Source: Aquisphaera insulae
Lineage (GTDB): Bacteria; Planctomycetota; Planctomycetia; Isosphaerales; Isosphaeraceae
Length of the DNA stretch: 64,000 nt
Assembly: GCF_011064615.1 (NCBI RefSeq)
Contig: NZ_JAALJH010000001.1
Coordinates: 62,001 to 126,000 of the forward strand
Direction: 5' to 3'
In this document: piece by piece, positions 28,506 to 38,241 of the stretch
Layout: every line of letters begins with the position of its first letter
How positions within the stretch are numbered: the stretch's first letter is position 1
The notes under the pieces: generated by a model
What the model was told of the DNA's origin: nothing
The model's database searches: none
What the model saw: only the letters and a program-made list of their open reading frames with translations
Made by a program: the position numbers and the translations under genes

Positions 28506-29531
28506 TCAGCGGCTCAGCTCGGAGCGGACGATCTTCGCCCCCTCGACCAGGGACTTCGCCTTGGCCGCCGCGACGTGCCGCGCCGTCTGGGAGAAGCCGC
28601 AGTCCGGCGTCACCGAGAGCCGCTCCGCCGGGACGAATTTCAGGGCCGTGCGAATCCGGTCGGCGACGAGCTCCGCCGGCTCGATCCAGGTGTTCTTCAC
28701 GTCGACCAGGCCCACCGCGACGTCCATCGAGTCCGGCAGGCCGCGGAGGAGCTCGATCTCCGCCATCTCGCGGCTGGCGAACTCGAGCGCGAGCTGGTTG
28801 ACCTTCGCCCGGCCCACGTGCGGGAAGAGCGGCCCGTAGGTCCGATGCCCCACCGCCCGGGCCCGGAAGTTCCCGAAACACATATGCATACTGATGTAAG
28901 CATCGACCCCCTCGGTCGTCCGGGCGATCACGTCGAGGAACCGGTCGGCGGCGTCGGGGTGGCAGGCGAAGCTCGGCTCGTCGATCTGGAGGAACTTCAC
29001 CCCCGCCGCGGCCAGGGCCCGAAGCTCCGCGTTCACGATCGGGATCAGGGCCTCGGTCACGGCCTCGCGATTCGAGTAGACCTCCCCGCCCTCGATGCAG
29101 CCGGCCAGGGTGAACGCTCCGGGGACGGGCATCTTGACCGGGAGCTCGGTGATGGCTCGAAGGCGATGATACTCGGCCACGGTCCCGAGCCCCTCCGGTG
29201 CCGACAGCGGCGCGACGCATCGATAGCGATCGCGCTGGTCGTGCGCCGGGGCCCCCCAGTGGCGGGCCCTCCGCAGCGGCTCGAGCCCGCCGAGATACTC
29301 GTAGAACCCCAGGTTGAAATCCACCCGCTGCATCTCGCCATCGGTGATCAGGTCGAGTCCGGCTTGCACCTGATCGTCGATAGCCAGTCGGACGGCATCG
29401 CGAACGGCCTCCTCACGGTCGACCGGTCCGAACTGATCGGGGTGCGACTTCACCTCGGCCACGAATCGTTCGTACCAGCCTGGGAAGGACCAGCTCCCGA
29501 TCACCGTCGCCGGAATGGTTGGCAAGCGCAT
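28506..29531 (-). CDS. MetE-like cobalamin-independent methionine synthase family protein
   Basis: A 341-residue protein equal to the C-terminal catalytic half of MetE. The zinc ligands are visible: His and Cys in the MHMCFGN segment near residue 218 and a later Cys in TPDCGF near residue 312. Substrate-site segments TVIGSWSFPGW at the N-terminus, GLDLITDGEMQR and LQIDEPSFA are also present. Stand-alone forms transfer methyl groups to homocysteine or act on other thiols; the true methyl donor cannot be told from sequence. The ATG at 29531 is chosen because the family similarity begins immediately. It converges with the GH106-like gene at a spacing of nine bases. Confidence 0.88.
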   Translation of the reverse strand: MRLPTIPATVIGSWSFPGWYERFVAEVKSHPDQFGPVDREEAVRDAVRLAIDDQVQAGLDLITDGEMQRVDFNLGFYEYLGGLEPLRRARHWGAPAHDQRDRYRCVAPLSAPEGLGTVAEYHRLRAITELPVKMPVPGAFTLAGCIEGGEVYSNREAVTEALIPIVNAELRALAAAGVKFLQIDEPSFACHPDAADRFLDVIARTTEGVDAYISMHMCFGNFRARAVGHRTYGPLFPHVGRAKVNQLALEFASREMAEIELLRGLPDSMDVAVGLVDVKNTWIEPAELVADRIRTALKFVPAERLSVTPDCGFSQTARHVAAAKAKSLVEGAKIVRSELSR

Positions 29532-29814
29532 GGCAGTTTCCTTCGGCCCTCGCAAGCGGTTGGTGATCGGTTTGAATGTACTGGCACGGGCGCCTATAAG
29601 CCAGTGCCGCGCGGTCGAGCCGAGTCCGTCGAGGGAGGGCCTGGCCGATGGATTTCTGGCATGCAATGATGATAAGAATCACGAAATCAATCGTCCGACT
29701 GGCCTCGACAGATTCCCGGGTTATAATTTAGACAGATCACCTCCGCTTCAGGGGCCGATGAAGATGGGGAGATCAACGCGGACTCCCTCCCTCTCCAACT
29801 CCGGAGGCCGTGTC
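29532..29814. other. AT-rich divergent intergenic region
   Basis: About 280 bases between the divergent MetE-like and glucoamylase-like genes, clearly lower in GC around 29640-29740. A perfect TATAAT occurs at 29722-29727 on the plus strand, but no matching -35 box is found at the right distance. Confidence 0.4.
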
Positions 29815-31359
29815 ATGAGTCGTCGCGCACCGGGTCCAATCTCCGCTCTTCTGACAATTGTCGTTGCCTTGGGATCCGCCTCGGGTCAGGTTCGAGGCGG
29901 CTCGCCGCGGCCGAGCCGGCTGACGGCCGAGGATCGGGCGGAGCTGCGCCAGTATGCGGTGGCGACCTGGAGGTCGTTCGAGCGGATGACCTTCCCCTCG
30001 GGCCTGCCCGCCGACGGCCTGAACCGGGACGGCGCGGGGTGGGGGACGCCGACCCTGCAGACATCGCCGACCAACATCGGCGCCTACCTGTGGAGCATCA
30101 TCGCGGCGGAGCGGCTGAAGTTGATCAGTCGCGAGGAGGCGCTGGCGCGGACCGAGCGGACGCTCGACACGCTGGCGATGATCGACCGCCATCATGGCTT
30201 CTACATCAACGACATCGACCCGCGGACCGGCGGGGCGGTCAAGATCTCGATCCACGACGCGACGCCGAGGCGCCCGCTGGTCTCGTGCGTGGACAACGGC
30301 TGGCTGGCGGCCTCGCTGGTCATGGTCTCGAATGCCAGGCCGGCGCTCCGTCCCAAGGCCCAGAAGCTGCTGGATCCGATGAACTTCGGCTTCTTCTTCG
30401 ATCCCTACAACGCCGCCGATCCCATCAATCATCCGGGGCTCCTCCGGGTGGCCTACTGGGCCGACGATCGCAGCTTCTATGGGCATTACGGGATGCTGAA
30501 CTCGGAGGCGAGGATCTCGAGCTACCTGGGAATCAGCCGCCGGGACCTGCCGGAGGATCACTATTTTCGGCTCTACCGGACGCTCCCGGCGAGCCTGGGG
30601 GAGCAGGCGCAGAAACCGGTCGGCCAGTTCCGCGAATACATGTCCGTGAAGGTCTTCGAGGGGGCCTACACCTACCGAGGCTCCCGGATCGTCCCGAGCT
30701 GGGGCGGGAGCATGTTCGAGGCCCTCATGGTGACGCTGTTCGTCCCGGAGGACGTCTGGGGGCCCAGGAGCTGGGGTGTCAACCACCCGCTCTACGTCAA
30801 TGCCCAGATCCAGCACGGGATCGAGGAGGCACGCTACGGGTTCTGGGGCTTCTCGCCGGCCAATTGCCCGCGGGGCGGTTACGAGGTTTATGGGGTCAAG
30901 GCCCTGGGCACCGATCCTCTCGGCTACCTCTCCTTCGACATCGGCGCCCCGCGACTCCCCTCGAGCCCCGCCGCCTCGCCCACGAAGCACGGCGTCGTGA
31001 CCCCGCATGCCTCGTTCCTCGCCCTCCGCTACGCGCCGCGAGAGTCCATGGATAATCTCCGCAAGCTGGCCGCGAGCTTCCCCATCTACAGCCAGTTCGG
31101 GTTCCTCGACTCGGTGGACGTGGGATCGGGGATCGTCTCCGGCGGCGTGCTGGCCCTGGATCAGGGGATGATCATGGCCGCCATCGCCAACGAGCTGGCC
31201 GACGACGCCATGCAGCATGCATTCAGCGACGGCCCGATCGAGGAGGCGATCCGCCCCATCATTGCCCTCGAGGAATTCTCCTCCGGGAGGATCGATACGC
31301 CGATCGCCTCGGGCGCCCGCCCCCGTGTCCCCGCGGAGCTCACGGCCCACTCGCGATGA
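29815..31359 (+). CDS. Secreted glucoamylase-like / DUF3131 protein
   Basis: A 514-residue secreted protein with a leader (ISALLTIVVALGSASG). It is dominated by helices typical of an (alpha/alpha)6 barrel. The TSPTNIGAYLWSIIAAE segment, then RTLDTLAMIDRHHGFYINDID and a WGGSMFEALM segment, match the group of DUF3131 / putative glucoamylase (PF10091-like) proteins, which includes beta-1,2-glucan hydrolases. Substrate and catalytic residues are not certain. The ATG at 29815 is supported by GGAGG eight bases upstream. Confidence 0.75.
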   Translation: MSRRAPGPISALLTIVVALGSASGQVRGGSPRPSRLTAEDRAELRQYAVATWRSFERMTFPSGLPADGLNRDGAGWGTPTLQTSPTNIGAYLWSIIAAERLKLISREEALARTERTLDTLAMIDRHHGFYINDIDPRTGGAVKISIHDATPRRPLVSCVDNGWLAASLVMVSNARPALRPKAQKLLDPMNFGFFFDPYNAADPINHPGLLRVAYWADDRSFYGHYGMLNSEARISSYLGISRRDLPEDHYFRLYRTLPASLGEQAQKPVGQFREYMSVKVFEGAYTYRGSRIVPSWGGSMFEALMVTLFVPEDVWGPRSWGVNHPLYVNAQIQHGIEEARYGFWGFSPANCPRGGYEVYGVKALGTDPLGYLSFDIGAPRLPSSPAASPTKHGVVTPHASFLALRYAPRESMDNLRKLAASFPIYSQFGFLDSVDVGSGIVSGGVLALDQGMIMAAIANELADDAMQHAFSDGPIEEAIRPIIALEEFSSGRIDTPIASGARPRVPAELTAHSR

Positions 31360-31733
31360 TCGGGCCCGGGGCCGCGTCCGGATTCCGATTGCGAATTCCG
31401 GAATCGGGCGCCAACGGCCCCTGCATCCGGCCCGTACTATCTGGACGATGGACGAGTGTTTGACAAACCTTGGAATCCGGACGGGCAACTGGGATCCCAG
31501 GACCCGTACCGATGCCGGAACCTCCGTCGAGTCCCCAGGTTCGATGGATTCGTTGCATTTTGAGGTTCCCGAGGGTCTGGTACTTCCTTCGAGCGCAATC
31601 GTCTGATAAACTGCCCTCAGCTTGCATCGGGTTCTCCATCCGCACGTGCATCAGCGTCGACACGGTCCATCCGCCCGTAACCCCTGCCCGGTCGAATCCC
31701 TCCACCGAGTATTCTCCCCCCAGGAGATCCCAC
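31360..31733. other. Intergenic region upstream of the DUF1501 series
   Basis: About 370 bases without a convincing gene. It contains a TTGACA at 31460-31465 without a clear -10 partner and a TACTAT at 31435-31440 without a -35. This stretch probably contains the promoter of the four-gene series that follows. Confidence 0.45.
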
Positions 31734-33041
31734 ATGCCGACGCCCAACCGTCAGCCATTGTCCCGCCGCGGCTTCCTGACCGTCGGATCGATCGGCCTGG
31801 GGAGCATAACCCTGGCGGATCTGCTCAGGGTCCAGGCCCGAGCCGACCTGAAGAGCTATGCACCGATCCCGGCCAAGGCCGACTCGGTGATCCACATCTT
31901 CCTCCCGGGCGGGATCTCCCATCAGGAGACCTTCGATCCCAAGCCGTTCGCCCCGGTCGAGTATCGCGGGGACATGGGGTCGATCCCGACCAAGATCGAC
32001 GGCGAGCGGTTCAGCGAGACCCTGCCGCAGACGTCCCAGATCGCCGACAAGCTGACCATCATCCGGTCGATGACCCACGGCGAGGCGGCCCACGAGCGCG
32101 GCACGCACAACATGTTCACGGGCTACCGGCCCAGCCCGGCGCTCCAGTACCCGAGCTTCGGCAGCGTCATCTCCCACGAATTCGGGCCCAGGAACAACCT
32201 GCCGCCGTATGTCTGCGTCCCCCGCCAGCCCAACGTCTACGCGGGGACCGGCTATCTCAGCTCGTCGTTCTCCCCGTTCAGCCTGGGCGCCGATCCCGCC
32301 GACGCCGGCTTCCGGGTCCAGGACCTGAACCTCCCGGGCGACGTGAAGGAGGATCGATTCTCCACCCGCCGCCGGGTGCTCGACGCGGTCAATGACCATT
32401 TCGCCCGCAAGGAGAAGAGCGACAACATCGCCGCCATGGACACCTTCTACGACCGGGCCTACAGCCTGATCAGCTCGCAGAAGGCACGCGAGGCGTTCAA
32501 CATCGCGGCCGAGCCGGCCAAGATCCGCGACGAATATGGACGCAACGCGGCCGGCCAGCGGCTCCTGATGGCCCGCCGGCTGGTCGCCGCCGGCGTCCGG
32601 ATGGTCACCGTCGAGTATGGCGGCTGGGACTTCCACGTCGGGATCGTCAACGGCATGAAGACCCAGTTGCCGGCCTTCGACCAGGCGTATGCGGCCCTGA
32701 TCCGCGACCTGGAGCGGAACGGGCTGCTCGAGCGCACGCTCGTCATGGTGTCGAGCGAATTCGGCCGGACCCCGAAGGTCAACAAGGACGCCGGCCGCGA
32801 CCACTGGCCCAAGGTCTTCAGCGTCGCCCTCGCCGGCGGCGGCGTGAAGAAGGGCTACATCCACGGCGCGTCCAACGCCACCGCCAGCGAGCCCGACAAG
32901 GATCCGATCGGTCCCGAGGACCTGGCGACCACCGTCTACAGCCTCCTCGGCATCGTCGCCGACAAGGAGCTGATGGCCCCCGGCAACCGGCCGATCGAGA
33001 TCGTCGACGGCGGCAAGGTGGTCAAGGACCTGCTCGCCTGA
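31734..33041 (+). CDS. Tat-exported DUF1501 protein
   Basis: A 435-residue protein. The Tat-type leader SRRGFLTVGSIGLG (Arg11-Arg12) is followed by ADSVIHIFLPGGISHQETFDPK, then IRSMTHGEAAHERGTH and, near the end, SSEFGRTPKVN. This is the DUF1501 family, related in fold to alkaline phosphatase/sulfatases and very common in planctomycetes, where it nearly always lies next to DUF1549/DUF1553 proteins. Function is unproven. It is first in a four-gene series with the PPC protein, the PSD1 protein and the cytochrome/WD40 protein. Confidence 0.93.
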   Translation: MPTPNRQPLSRRGFLTVGSIGLGSITLADLLRVQARADLKSYAPIPAKADSVIHIFLPGGISHQETFDPKPFAPVEYRGDMGSIPTKIDGERFSETLPQTSQIADKLTIIRSMTHGEAAHERGTHNMFTGYRPSPALQYPSFGSVISHEFGPRNNLPPYVCVPRQPNVYAGTGYLSSSFSPFSLGADPADAGFRVQDLNLPGDVKEDRFSTRRRVLDAVNDHFARKEKSDNIAAMDTFYDRAYSLISSQKAREAFNIAAEPAKIRDEYGRNAAGQRLLMARRLVAAGVRMVTVEYGGWDFHVGIVNGMKTQLPAFDQAYAALIRDLERNGLLERTLVMVSSEFGRTPKVNKDAGRDHWPKVFSVALAGGGVKKGYIHGASNATASEPDKDPIGPEDLATTVYSLLGIVADKELMAPGNRPIEIVDGGKVVKDLLA

Positions 33042-33135
33042 TCGTGGATTGCAAAGCCCGCCCTCCGAGCCCGCAGGACGACAGAGACGGAGGAGAGGAG
33101 TCCGCCTTCCGCATCCCCACCGCCGAGATCCCACC

Positions 33136-35601
33136 ATGCCCCGACCTACCCCCCCCGCCCGCCGGCTCGCCCTCGCTCCGCTCGCCCTGTTCCTCGCGTT
33201 CGCCCCGACGGCCCCCGCCGCCCGGGGCGCCTCGCCCAGCCTGACCGCGCTACGACCGACCGGCGGCCAGCGCGGGACGGAGCTCGACGTGGTCCTCTCC
33301 GGCGCCAGGCTCGGCGACGCCAAGGAGCTCGTCTGGTATCAGCCCGGGATCGCCGTCGCCTCGATCACCAAGCTGGACGACAACAGCGTCAAGGCCCGCC
33401 TCAAGATCGCCCCGGACGCGCCGGTCGGGCTCCACGACCTGAGGCTCCGGACCGCGACCGGGATCAGCGAGCTTCGCACCTTCAGCGTGGGCGCCCTCAA
33501 GGAAATCGCCGAGGCGGAGCCGAACAACGACTTCGACAAGCCGCAGGCGATCCCGCTCAACGTGACGGTCAACGGCGTCGCCGGCAACGAGGACGCCGAC
33601 TACTATGCAGTGGAAGCGAAGAAGGGGGAGCGGCTTTCGGTCGAGGTCGAGGGCCTTCGGCTGGGCATCACCACGTTCGACCCCTATGTGGCCATCCTCA
33701 ATGCCAAGCGCTTCGAGCTCGCTTCGAGCGACGACGACGCGCTGATCTGGCAGGATGGATTCGCGTCGGTCGTGGTCCCGGAGGATGGCAAGTACATCAT
33801 CCAGGTCCGCGAGAGCGCCTATGCCGGCAACGACGCCTGCCTCTACCGGCTGCACGTGGGGACCTTCCCCCGCAGCACCGCCATCTTCCCACCCGGCGGG
33901 AAGCTCGGCGAGAAGGTCTCGATCCGCTGGATCGGCGACCCGGCCGGCGACGCGACCACTGACGTGACGCTGCCCGCTACGACCGTCCCCGGCTTCGGCC
34001 TCATCCGGCAGGACGCCAAGGGGATCTCGCCCTACCCCAACCTCTTCCGCCTCAGCCCGCTCGCCAACGCGCTCGAGGTGGAGCCCAATGACAGCCAGGA
34101 CAAGGCCACTCGCTTCACCCCGCCGGCCGCGGTCAACGGGATCATCGAGAAGGCCGGCGACATCGACCATTACATCTTCGCGGGCAAGAAGGGCCAGAGC
34201 TACGACTTCCGCCTCTTCGGCCGCCAGGTCCGCTCGCCGCTCGATTCCATCATGTTCCTCGGCAAGAAGGGGGCCGGCGCGGCGGTCGGCGACGACGACG
34301 CCCTCGCCCCGGACAGCTACTTCCGCTTCGCCTGCCCGGAGGACGGGGAATACTGGCTCTCGATCCAGGACCAGCTCAAGAAGGGGGGGCCGGACTACGT
34401 CTATCGCGTGGAGGTCACCCCGGTCGAGCCGAAGCTGTCGATGACCACCAACATCGAGTACATCACCCTGGGGACCGGCCCGATGGCCGCCGCGGTCCCC
34501 CGCGGCAACCGCCAGGGGATGCTGATCCTGGGGAGCCGGGCCGACCTGGGGGGCGACCTCGCCCTGGCAATGCGCGACCTGCCGCCCGGCGTGAGCGTCG
34601 AGCTGCCGGTCCTGGCGGCCAGCCAGACGATCGTCCCGATCCTCTTCTCCGCCAAGCCCGACGCACCGCTCGGCGGATCGCTCGCCGTGGTCGAAGGTTC
34701 GCCGGCCGACGGCAAGACGAAGGTCCCGACCGCGTTCAGCTCCCAGGCCGCCCCGGTCCTGGGCCAGAACAACGTGATCGTCTGGTCGAGGACGGTCCCG
34801 TCGCTGTCGGTGAACGTGGTCGAGGAATGCCCCTACACGATCGAGATCGTCGAGCCCAAGGTCCCGCTCGTCCGGGGCGGATCGATGGGGTTGAAGATCA
34901 AGGCCGTGCGCAAACCCGGCTTCAAGGCGGCGATCTCGGTCTACCTCCCCTGGAATCCGCCGGGCGTGGGGTCGGGGGGCGGGATCACCATCCCCGAGGG
35001 GAAGGATGAGGCCGTGATCCCGCTCAACGCCGACGGCGGCGCGGAGCTTCGGACCTGGAAGATCCTGGTCCAGGGGGACTCCGGGGTCGCCAGCGGGCCG
35101 ATCCGGGTCTCGTCCCAGCTCGCCAACCTGACCGTCGCCCCGCCCTACGTCGGGCTCGAGTTCCAGGCGGCCAGCGTCGAGCAGGGGAAGGAGACGGACA
35201 TGGCGATCAAGGTCAACAAGGCCGTGGACTTCCCGGGCGACGCCACGGTCTCGCTCCTGGGGCTCCCCAACAAGGTCACGACCGACGCCAAGACCATCAA
35301 CAAGGACTCCAAGGACCTGGTCTTCCGCCTCAAGACCGACAAGGTCTCGCCCGCCGGCAACCACGCCAGCCTCTTCTGCCAGGTCGTCGTGACCCAGAAC
35401 GGCGAACCGATCGTCCACAACATCGGGACCGGTACGCTCCGGATCGACGTCCCGCTGCCTCCGAAAGCGGCGGCCCCGGCCCCCGCGGTCGCCGCCGCAC
35501 CGACCCCCGCCCCCGCGCCCGCCGCGGCGAAGCCCCTCAGCCGCCTCGAGAAGCTGCGGCTCGAGACCAAGCAGAAGTCGCAAGGTGGCGCAGGCAAGTG
35601 A
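33136..35601 (+). CDS. Secreted pre-peptidase C-terminal (PPC) domain protein
   Basis: An 821-residue secreted protein with a signal peptide (LALAPLALFLAFAPTAPAARG). An IPT/TIG-like domain follows (LRPTGGQRGTELDVVLSGA), then two PPC-type beta domains that begin AEAEPNNDFDKPQAI (about residue 130) and VEPNDSQDKATRF (about residue 315). The rest is a chain of beta domains and a Pro/Ala-rich linker before the C-terminus. Such proteins are structural or binding partners rather than enzymes. The ATG at 33136 is the start of the signal peptide. It follows the DUF1501 gene after 94 bases. Confidence 0.85.
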   Translation: MPRPTPPARRLALAPLALFLAFAPTAPAARGASPSLTALRPTGGQRGTELDVVLSGARLGDAKELVWYQPGIAVASITKLDDNSVKARLKIAPDAPVGLHDLRLRTATGISELRTFSVGALKEIAEAEPNNDFDKPQAIPLNVTVNGVAGNEDADYYAVEAKKGERLSVEVEGLRLGITTFDPYVAILNAKRFELASSDDDALIWQDGFASVVVPEDGKYIIQVRESAYAGNDACLYRLHVGTFPRSTAIFPPGGKLGEKVSIRWIGDPAGDATTDVTLPATTVPGFGLIRQDAKGISPYPNLFRLSPLANALEVEPNDSQDKATRFTPPAAVNGIIEKAGDIDHYIFAGKKGQSYDFRLFGRQVRSPLDSIMFLGKKGAGAAVGDDDALAPDSYFRFACPEDGEYWLSIQDQLKKGGPDYVYRVEVTPVEPKLSMTTNIEYITLGTGPMAAAVPRGNRQGMLILGSRADLGGDLALAMRDLPPGVSVELPVLAASQTIVPILFSAKPDAPLGGSLAVVEGSPADGKTKVPTAFSSQAAPVLGQNNVIVWSRTVPSLSVNVVEECPYTIEIVEPKVPLVRGGSMGLKIKAVRKPGFKAAISVYLPWNPPGVGSGGGITIPEGKDEAVIPLNADGGAELRTWKILVQGDSGVASGPIRVSSQLANLTVAPPYVGLEFQAASVEQGKETDMAIKVNKAVDFPGDATVSLLGLPNKVTTDAKTINKDSKDLVFRLKTDKVSPAGNHASLFCQVVVTQNGEPIVHNIGTGTLRIDVPLPPKAAAPAPAVAAAPTPAPAPAAAKPLSRLEKLRLETKQKSQGGAGK

Positions 35602-35659
35602 ACGCCGCCCACGGACGCCGCCGACCCTCCCTCCTTCCGACCGACGAGAGGTCCTTCGC

Positions 35660-38152
35660 ATGAGCCATCCGAGAATGCCGATCGCCGCCGGGATGCTCGC
35701 CGCCGGCCTCTGCCTGGCGGCCCTGCACGGGGTCGCCCCCGCGGCCGACCAGAAGCCCGCCGCCCCCCCCGCGCCGGAGAAGGCCCCCACCGCCGGGCTG
35801 GCATCGATCCGCGTCTACCCGGACGCCATCAACCTCAGCACGCAACGCGACCGGCAGTCGATCGTGGTGCAGGCGACCTATGCCGACGGGATCACCCGCG
35901 ACGTCTCGCGCGAGGCGACCCTGACCCCGGCTAATCCCGCCCTCATGAAGCGCGAGGGCTCCACCTTCACGCCCGTCGCGGACGGCGAGACGACGCTGGC
36001 CGTGGCCTTCGGGGACAAGTCCGCCAGCGTCCCGGTCAAGGTGACGAAGGCCTCCGCGCGGCTGCCGCTCAGCTTCCGCCTGGACGTGATGCCCGTCTTC
36101 ATGCGGGCCGGCTGCAACACCGGCAGTTGCCATGGCGCGGCGAGGGGCAAGGACGGCTTCCGGATCTCCCTCTTCGGCTTCGATCCCGCCGGCGACTACC
36201 ACCGCCTCACCCGCGAGCAGGTCGGCCGCCGGATCAACCTGGCCGTGCCGTCCGACAGCACGCTGCTCGAGAAGTCGATCGGCGCGGTCCAGCACACCGG
36301 CGGCAAGAAGTTCGAGCCCGGTACCGAGCTCTACAACACGGTCCTGGAGTGGATCGAGGCCGGCGCCCCCAACGACGACGTGAGCAAGCTGCCGAAGGTG
36401 GTCGGCCTCGACATCTACCCCCCGTCGGGCGTGCTCGACGGCAAGGGGGCGACCCAGCAGATGACCGCCCGCGCCCGCTACTCCGACGGCACGGACCGCG
36501 ACGTGACGAGCCTGGCCGTCTTCCTGACGAACAACGAGTCCTCCGCGGCGGTCACGCCGGGCGGCCTGGTCACCGCGGGCGATCGCGGCGAGGCGTTCGT
36601 GATGGCCCGGTTCGAGACGTACACGGTGGGCTCGCAGTTCATCGTGCTGCCGAAGGCCCTGAAATTCGAGTACCCGAAGGAGCCGGAGGCGAGCTACATC
36701 GACAAGCTCGTGGCCGACAAGCTCCGCAAGCTGAGGATCGCCCCGTCGGCGGTCTGCGACGACCCGACCTTCCTCCGCCGGGTCACGCTCGACATCGTCG
36801 GCCTGACGCCGACCCCGGACGAGTACAACCGGTTCCTCGCGTCGAAGGACCCGAACAAGCGGGCGAAGCTGATCGACGAGCTCCTGGAGCGGAAGGAGTT
36901 CTCCGAGATCTGGGTCAACAAGTGGGCCGAGCTGCTCCAGATCCGGTCGACGATCACGGTCAGCTACAAGTCGATGTTCCTCTACTACAACTGGCTGGTG
37001 GAGCGCGTCTCCAAGAACATGCCCATGGACCAGATGGTCCAGGAGCTGCTCGGGGCCAGCGGGGGGACGTTCAAGAATCCGGCCACGAATTTCTACCAGA
37101 CGACCCTGGAAACGCTGCCGCTGACGGAGAGCGTCGCCCAGGTCTTCATGGGGATGCGGATCCAGTGTGCCCAGTGCCACAATCACCCATTCGACCGCTG
37201 GACCCAGGACGACTACTACGGATTCGCGGCGTTCTTCTCGCAGATCGGCCGCAAGCAGGGCGAGGACTACCGCGAGCTGATCATCTTCAACTCCGGGGGG
37301 GGCGAGGTGAACCATCCGGTCGGCGGCCGGGCGATGCCCCCCAAGTTCCTGGGCGGCGAGACGCCGGACGTGGCCGGCAAGGATCGCCGGGTCGTGCTGG
37401 CGAAGTGGCTGGCCTCCCCTCAGAACCCCTGGTTCGCGTCCTCGTTCGCCAACCGGGTCTGGGCTCATTTCATGGGGGTGGGGATCGTCGAGCCGGTGGA
37501 TGACTTCCGAGTGAGCAATCCCGCCACCAATCCGGAGCTGCTCGAGGCCCTGGGCAAGCACTTCACCGACACCAAGTACGACCTGAAGTCGCTGGTCCGC
37601 GACATCTGCAACTCGAGGGCCTACCAGCGGGCCACCCAGCGGAACGAAAGCAACGCCCAGGACGAGCGCAACTTCGCCCACGCGCTGGTGCGGCGAATCA
37701 AGGCGGAGAACCTGCTGGACACGATCAGCGCCGTCACCGAGACCAAGGACAAGTTCCAGGGCCTGCCGGTGGGTGCCCGCGCGGTCCAGATCGCCGACGG
37801 CCAGAGCTCGACCTACTTCCTGACCACCTTCGGCCGGGCCACCCGCGAGACCCCCTGCTCGTGCGAGGTGAAGATGGAGCCGACGCTCTCCCAGGCCCTC
37901 CACCTCATCAACGGCGACACCGTGAACGCCAAGATCAAGCAGGGACCGGTGATCGCCAAACTGATGTCGGAGAAGAAGTCCCCGGAGGACTGCCTGAAGG
38001 ACCTCTTCATCCGCAGCCTGGGCCGGCTGCCCTCGAAGGAAGAGACCGACAAGCTGACCCCGGCCCTGGCGGCCGGGCCGAACCAGAAGGTGGCCCTCGA
38101 GGACACGTTCTGGGCGCTGCTCAACAGCCGCGAATTCCTGTTCAACCATTGA
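35660..38152 (+). CDS. DUF1549/DUF1553 (PSCyt2-PSD1) secreted protein with BIG2 domains
   Basis: An 830-residue secreted protein. After the signal peptide come a BIG2-like Ig domain (residues 48-130, IRVYPDAINL), a cysteine-His segment CNTGSCH near residue 152, a second BIG2-like domain (residues 250-335), the DUF1549 part (YIDKLVADKLRKL onward) with a heme-type CAQCH near residue 503, and the DUF1553/PSD1 part (FASSFANRVWAHFMGVGIVEPVDDF). The CxxCH suggests a c-type cytochrome-like centre in the periplasm or outside. This pairing with DUF1501 is typical of planctomycetes; its biochemical role is unknown, with redox or polysaccharide-related functions proposed. Confidence 0.92.
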   Translation: MSHPRMPIAAGMLAAGLCLAALHGVAPAADQKPAAPPAPEKAPTAGLASIRVYPDAINLSTQRDRQSIVVQATYADGITRDVSREATLTPANPALMKREGSTFTPVADGETTLAVAFGDKSASVPVKVTKASARLPLSFRLDVMPVFMRAGCNTGSCHGAARGKDGFRISLFGFDPAGDYHRLTREQVGRRINLAVPSDSTLLEKSIGAVQHTGGKKFEPGTELYNTVLEWIEAGAPNDDVSKLPKVVGLDIYPPSGVLDGKGATQQMTARARYSDGTDRDVTSLAVFLTNNESSAAVTPGGLVTAGDRGEAFVMARFETYTVGSQFIVLPKALKFEYPKEPEASYIDKLVADKLRKLRIAPSAVCDDPTFLRRVTLDIVGLTPTPDEYNRFLASKDPNKRAKLIDELLERKEFSEIWVNKWAELLQIRSTITVSYKSMFLYYNWLVERVSKNMPMDQMVQELLGASGGTFKNPATNFYQTTLETLPLTESVAQVFMGMRIQCAQCHNHPFDRWTQDDYYGFAAFFSQIGRKQGEDYRELIIFNSGGGEVNHPVGGRAMPPKFLGGETPDVAGKDRRVVLAKWLASPQNPWFASSFANRVWAHFMGVGIVEPVDDFRVSNPATNPELLEALGKHFTDTKYDLKSLVRDICNSRAYQRATQRNESNAQDERNFAHALVRRIKAENLLDTISAVTETKDKFQGLPVGARAVQIADGQSSTYFLTTFGRATRETPCSCEVKMEPTLSQALHLINGDTVNAKIKQGPVIAKLMSEKKSPEDCLKDLFIRSLGRLPSKEETDKLTPALAAGPNQKVALEDTFWALLNSREFLFNH

Positions 38153-38178
38153 CGACGACAGACCGCCGGGGATGCGTC

Positions 38179-38198
38179 CCGGCCTGAATGCAGGCCGG
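38179..38198. repeat. Hairpin in the PSD1-WD40 gap
   Basis: A perfect 8-bp inverted repeat CCGGCCTG / CAGGCCGG with loop AATG, in the 89-base gap between the third and fourth genes of the DUF1501 series. It has no T run. It may weaken read-through or protect the upstream mRNA. Confidence 0.5.
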
Positions 38199-38241
38199 AC
38201 AGCTCCCCGGGGGCTTCCCTTACCTCGCCAAGAGACGACCC

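Noticed and set aside
29722..29727. Perfect TATAAT as promoter of the glucoamylase-like gene
   Set aside because: No acceptable -35 box occurs 15-19 bases upstream, so it is only mentioned as a possible weak element.
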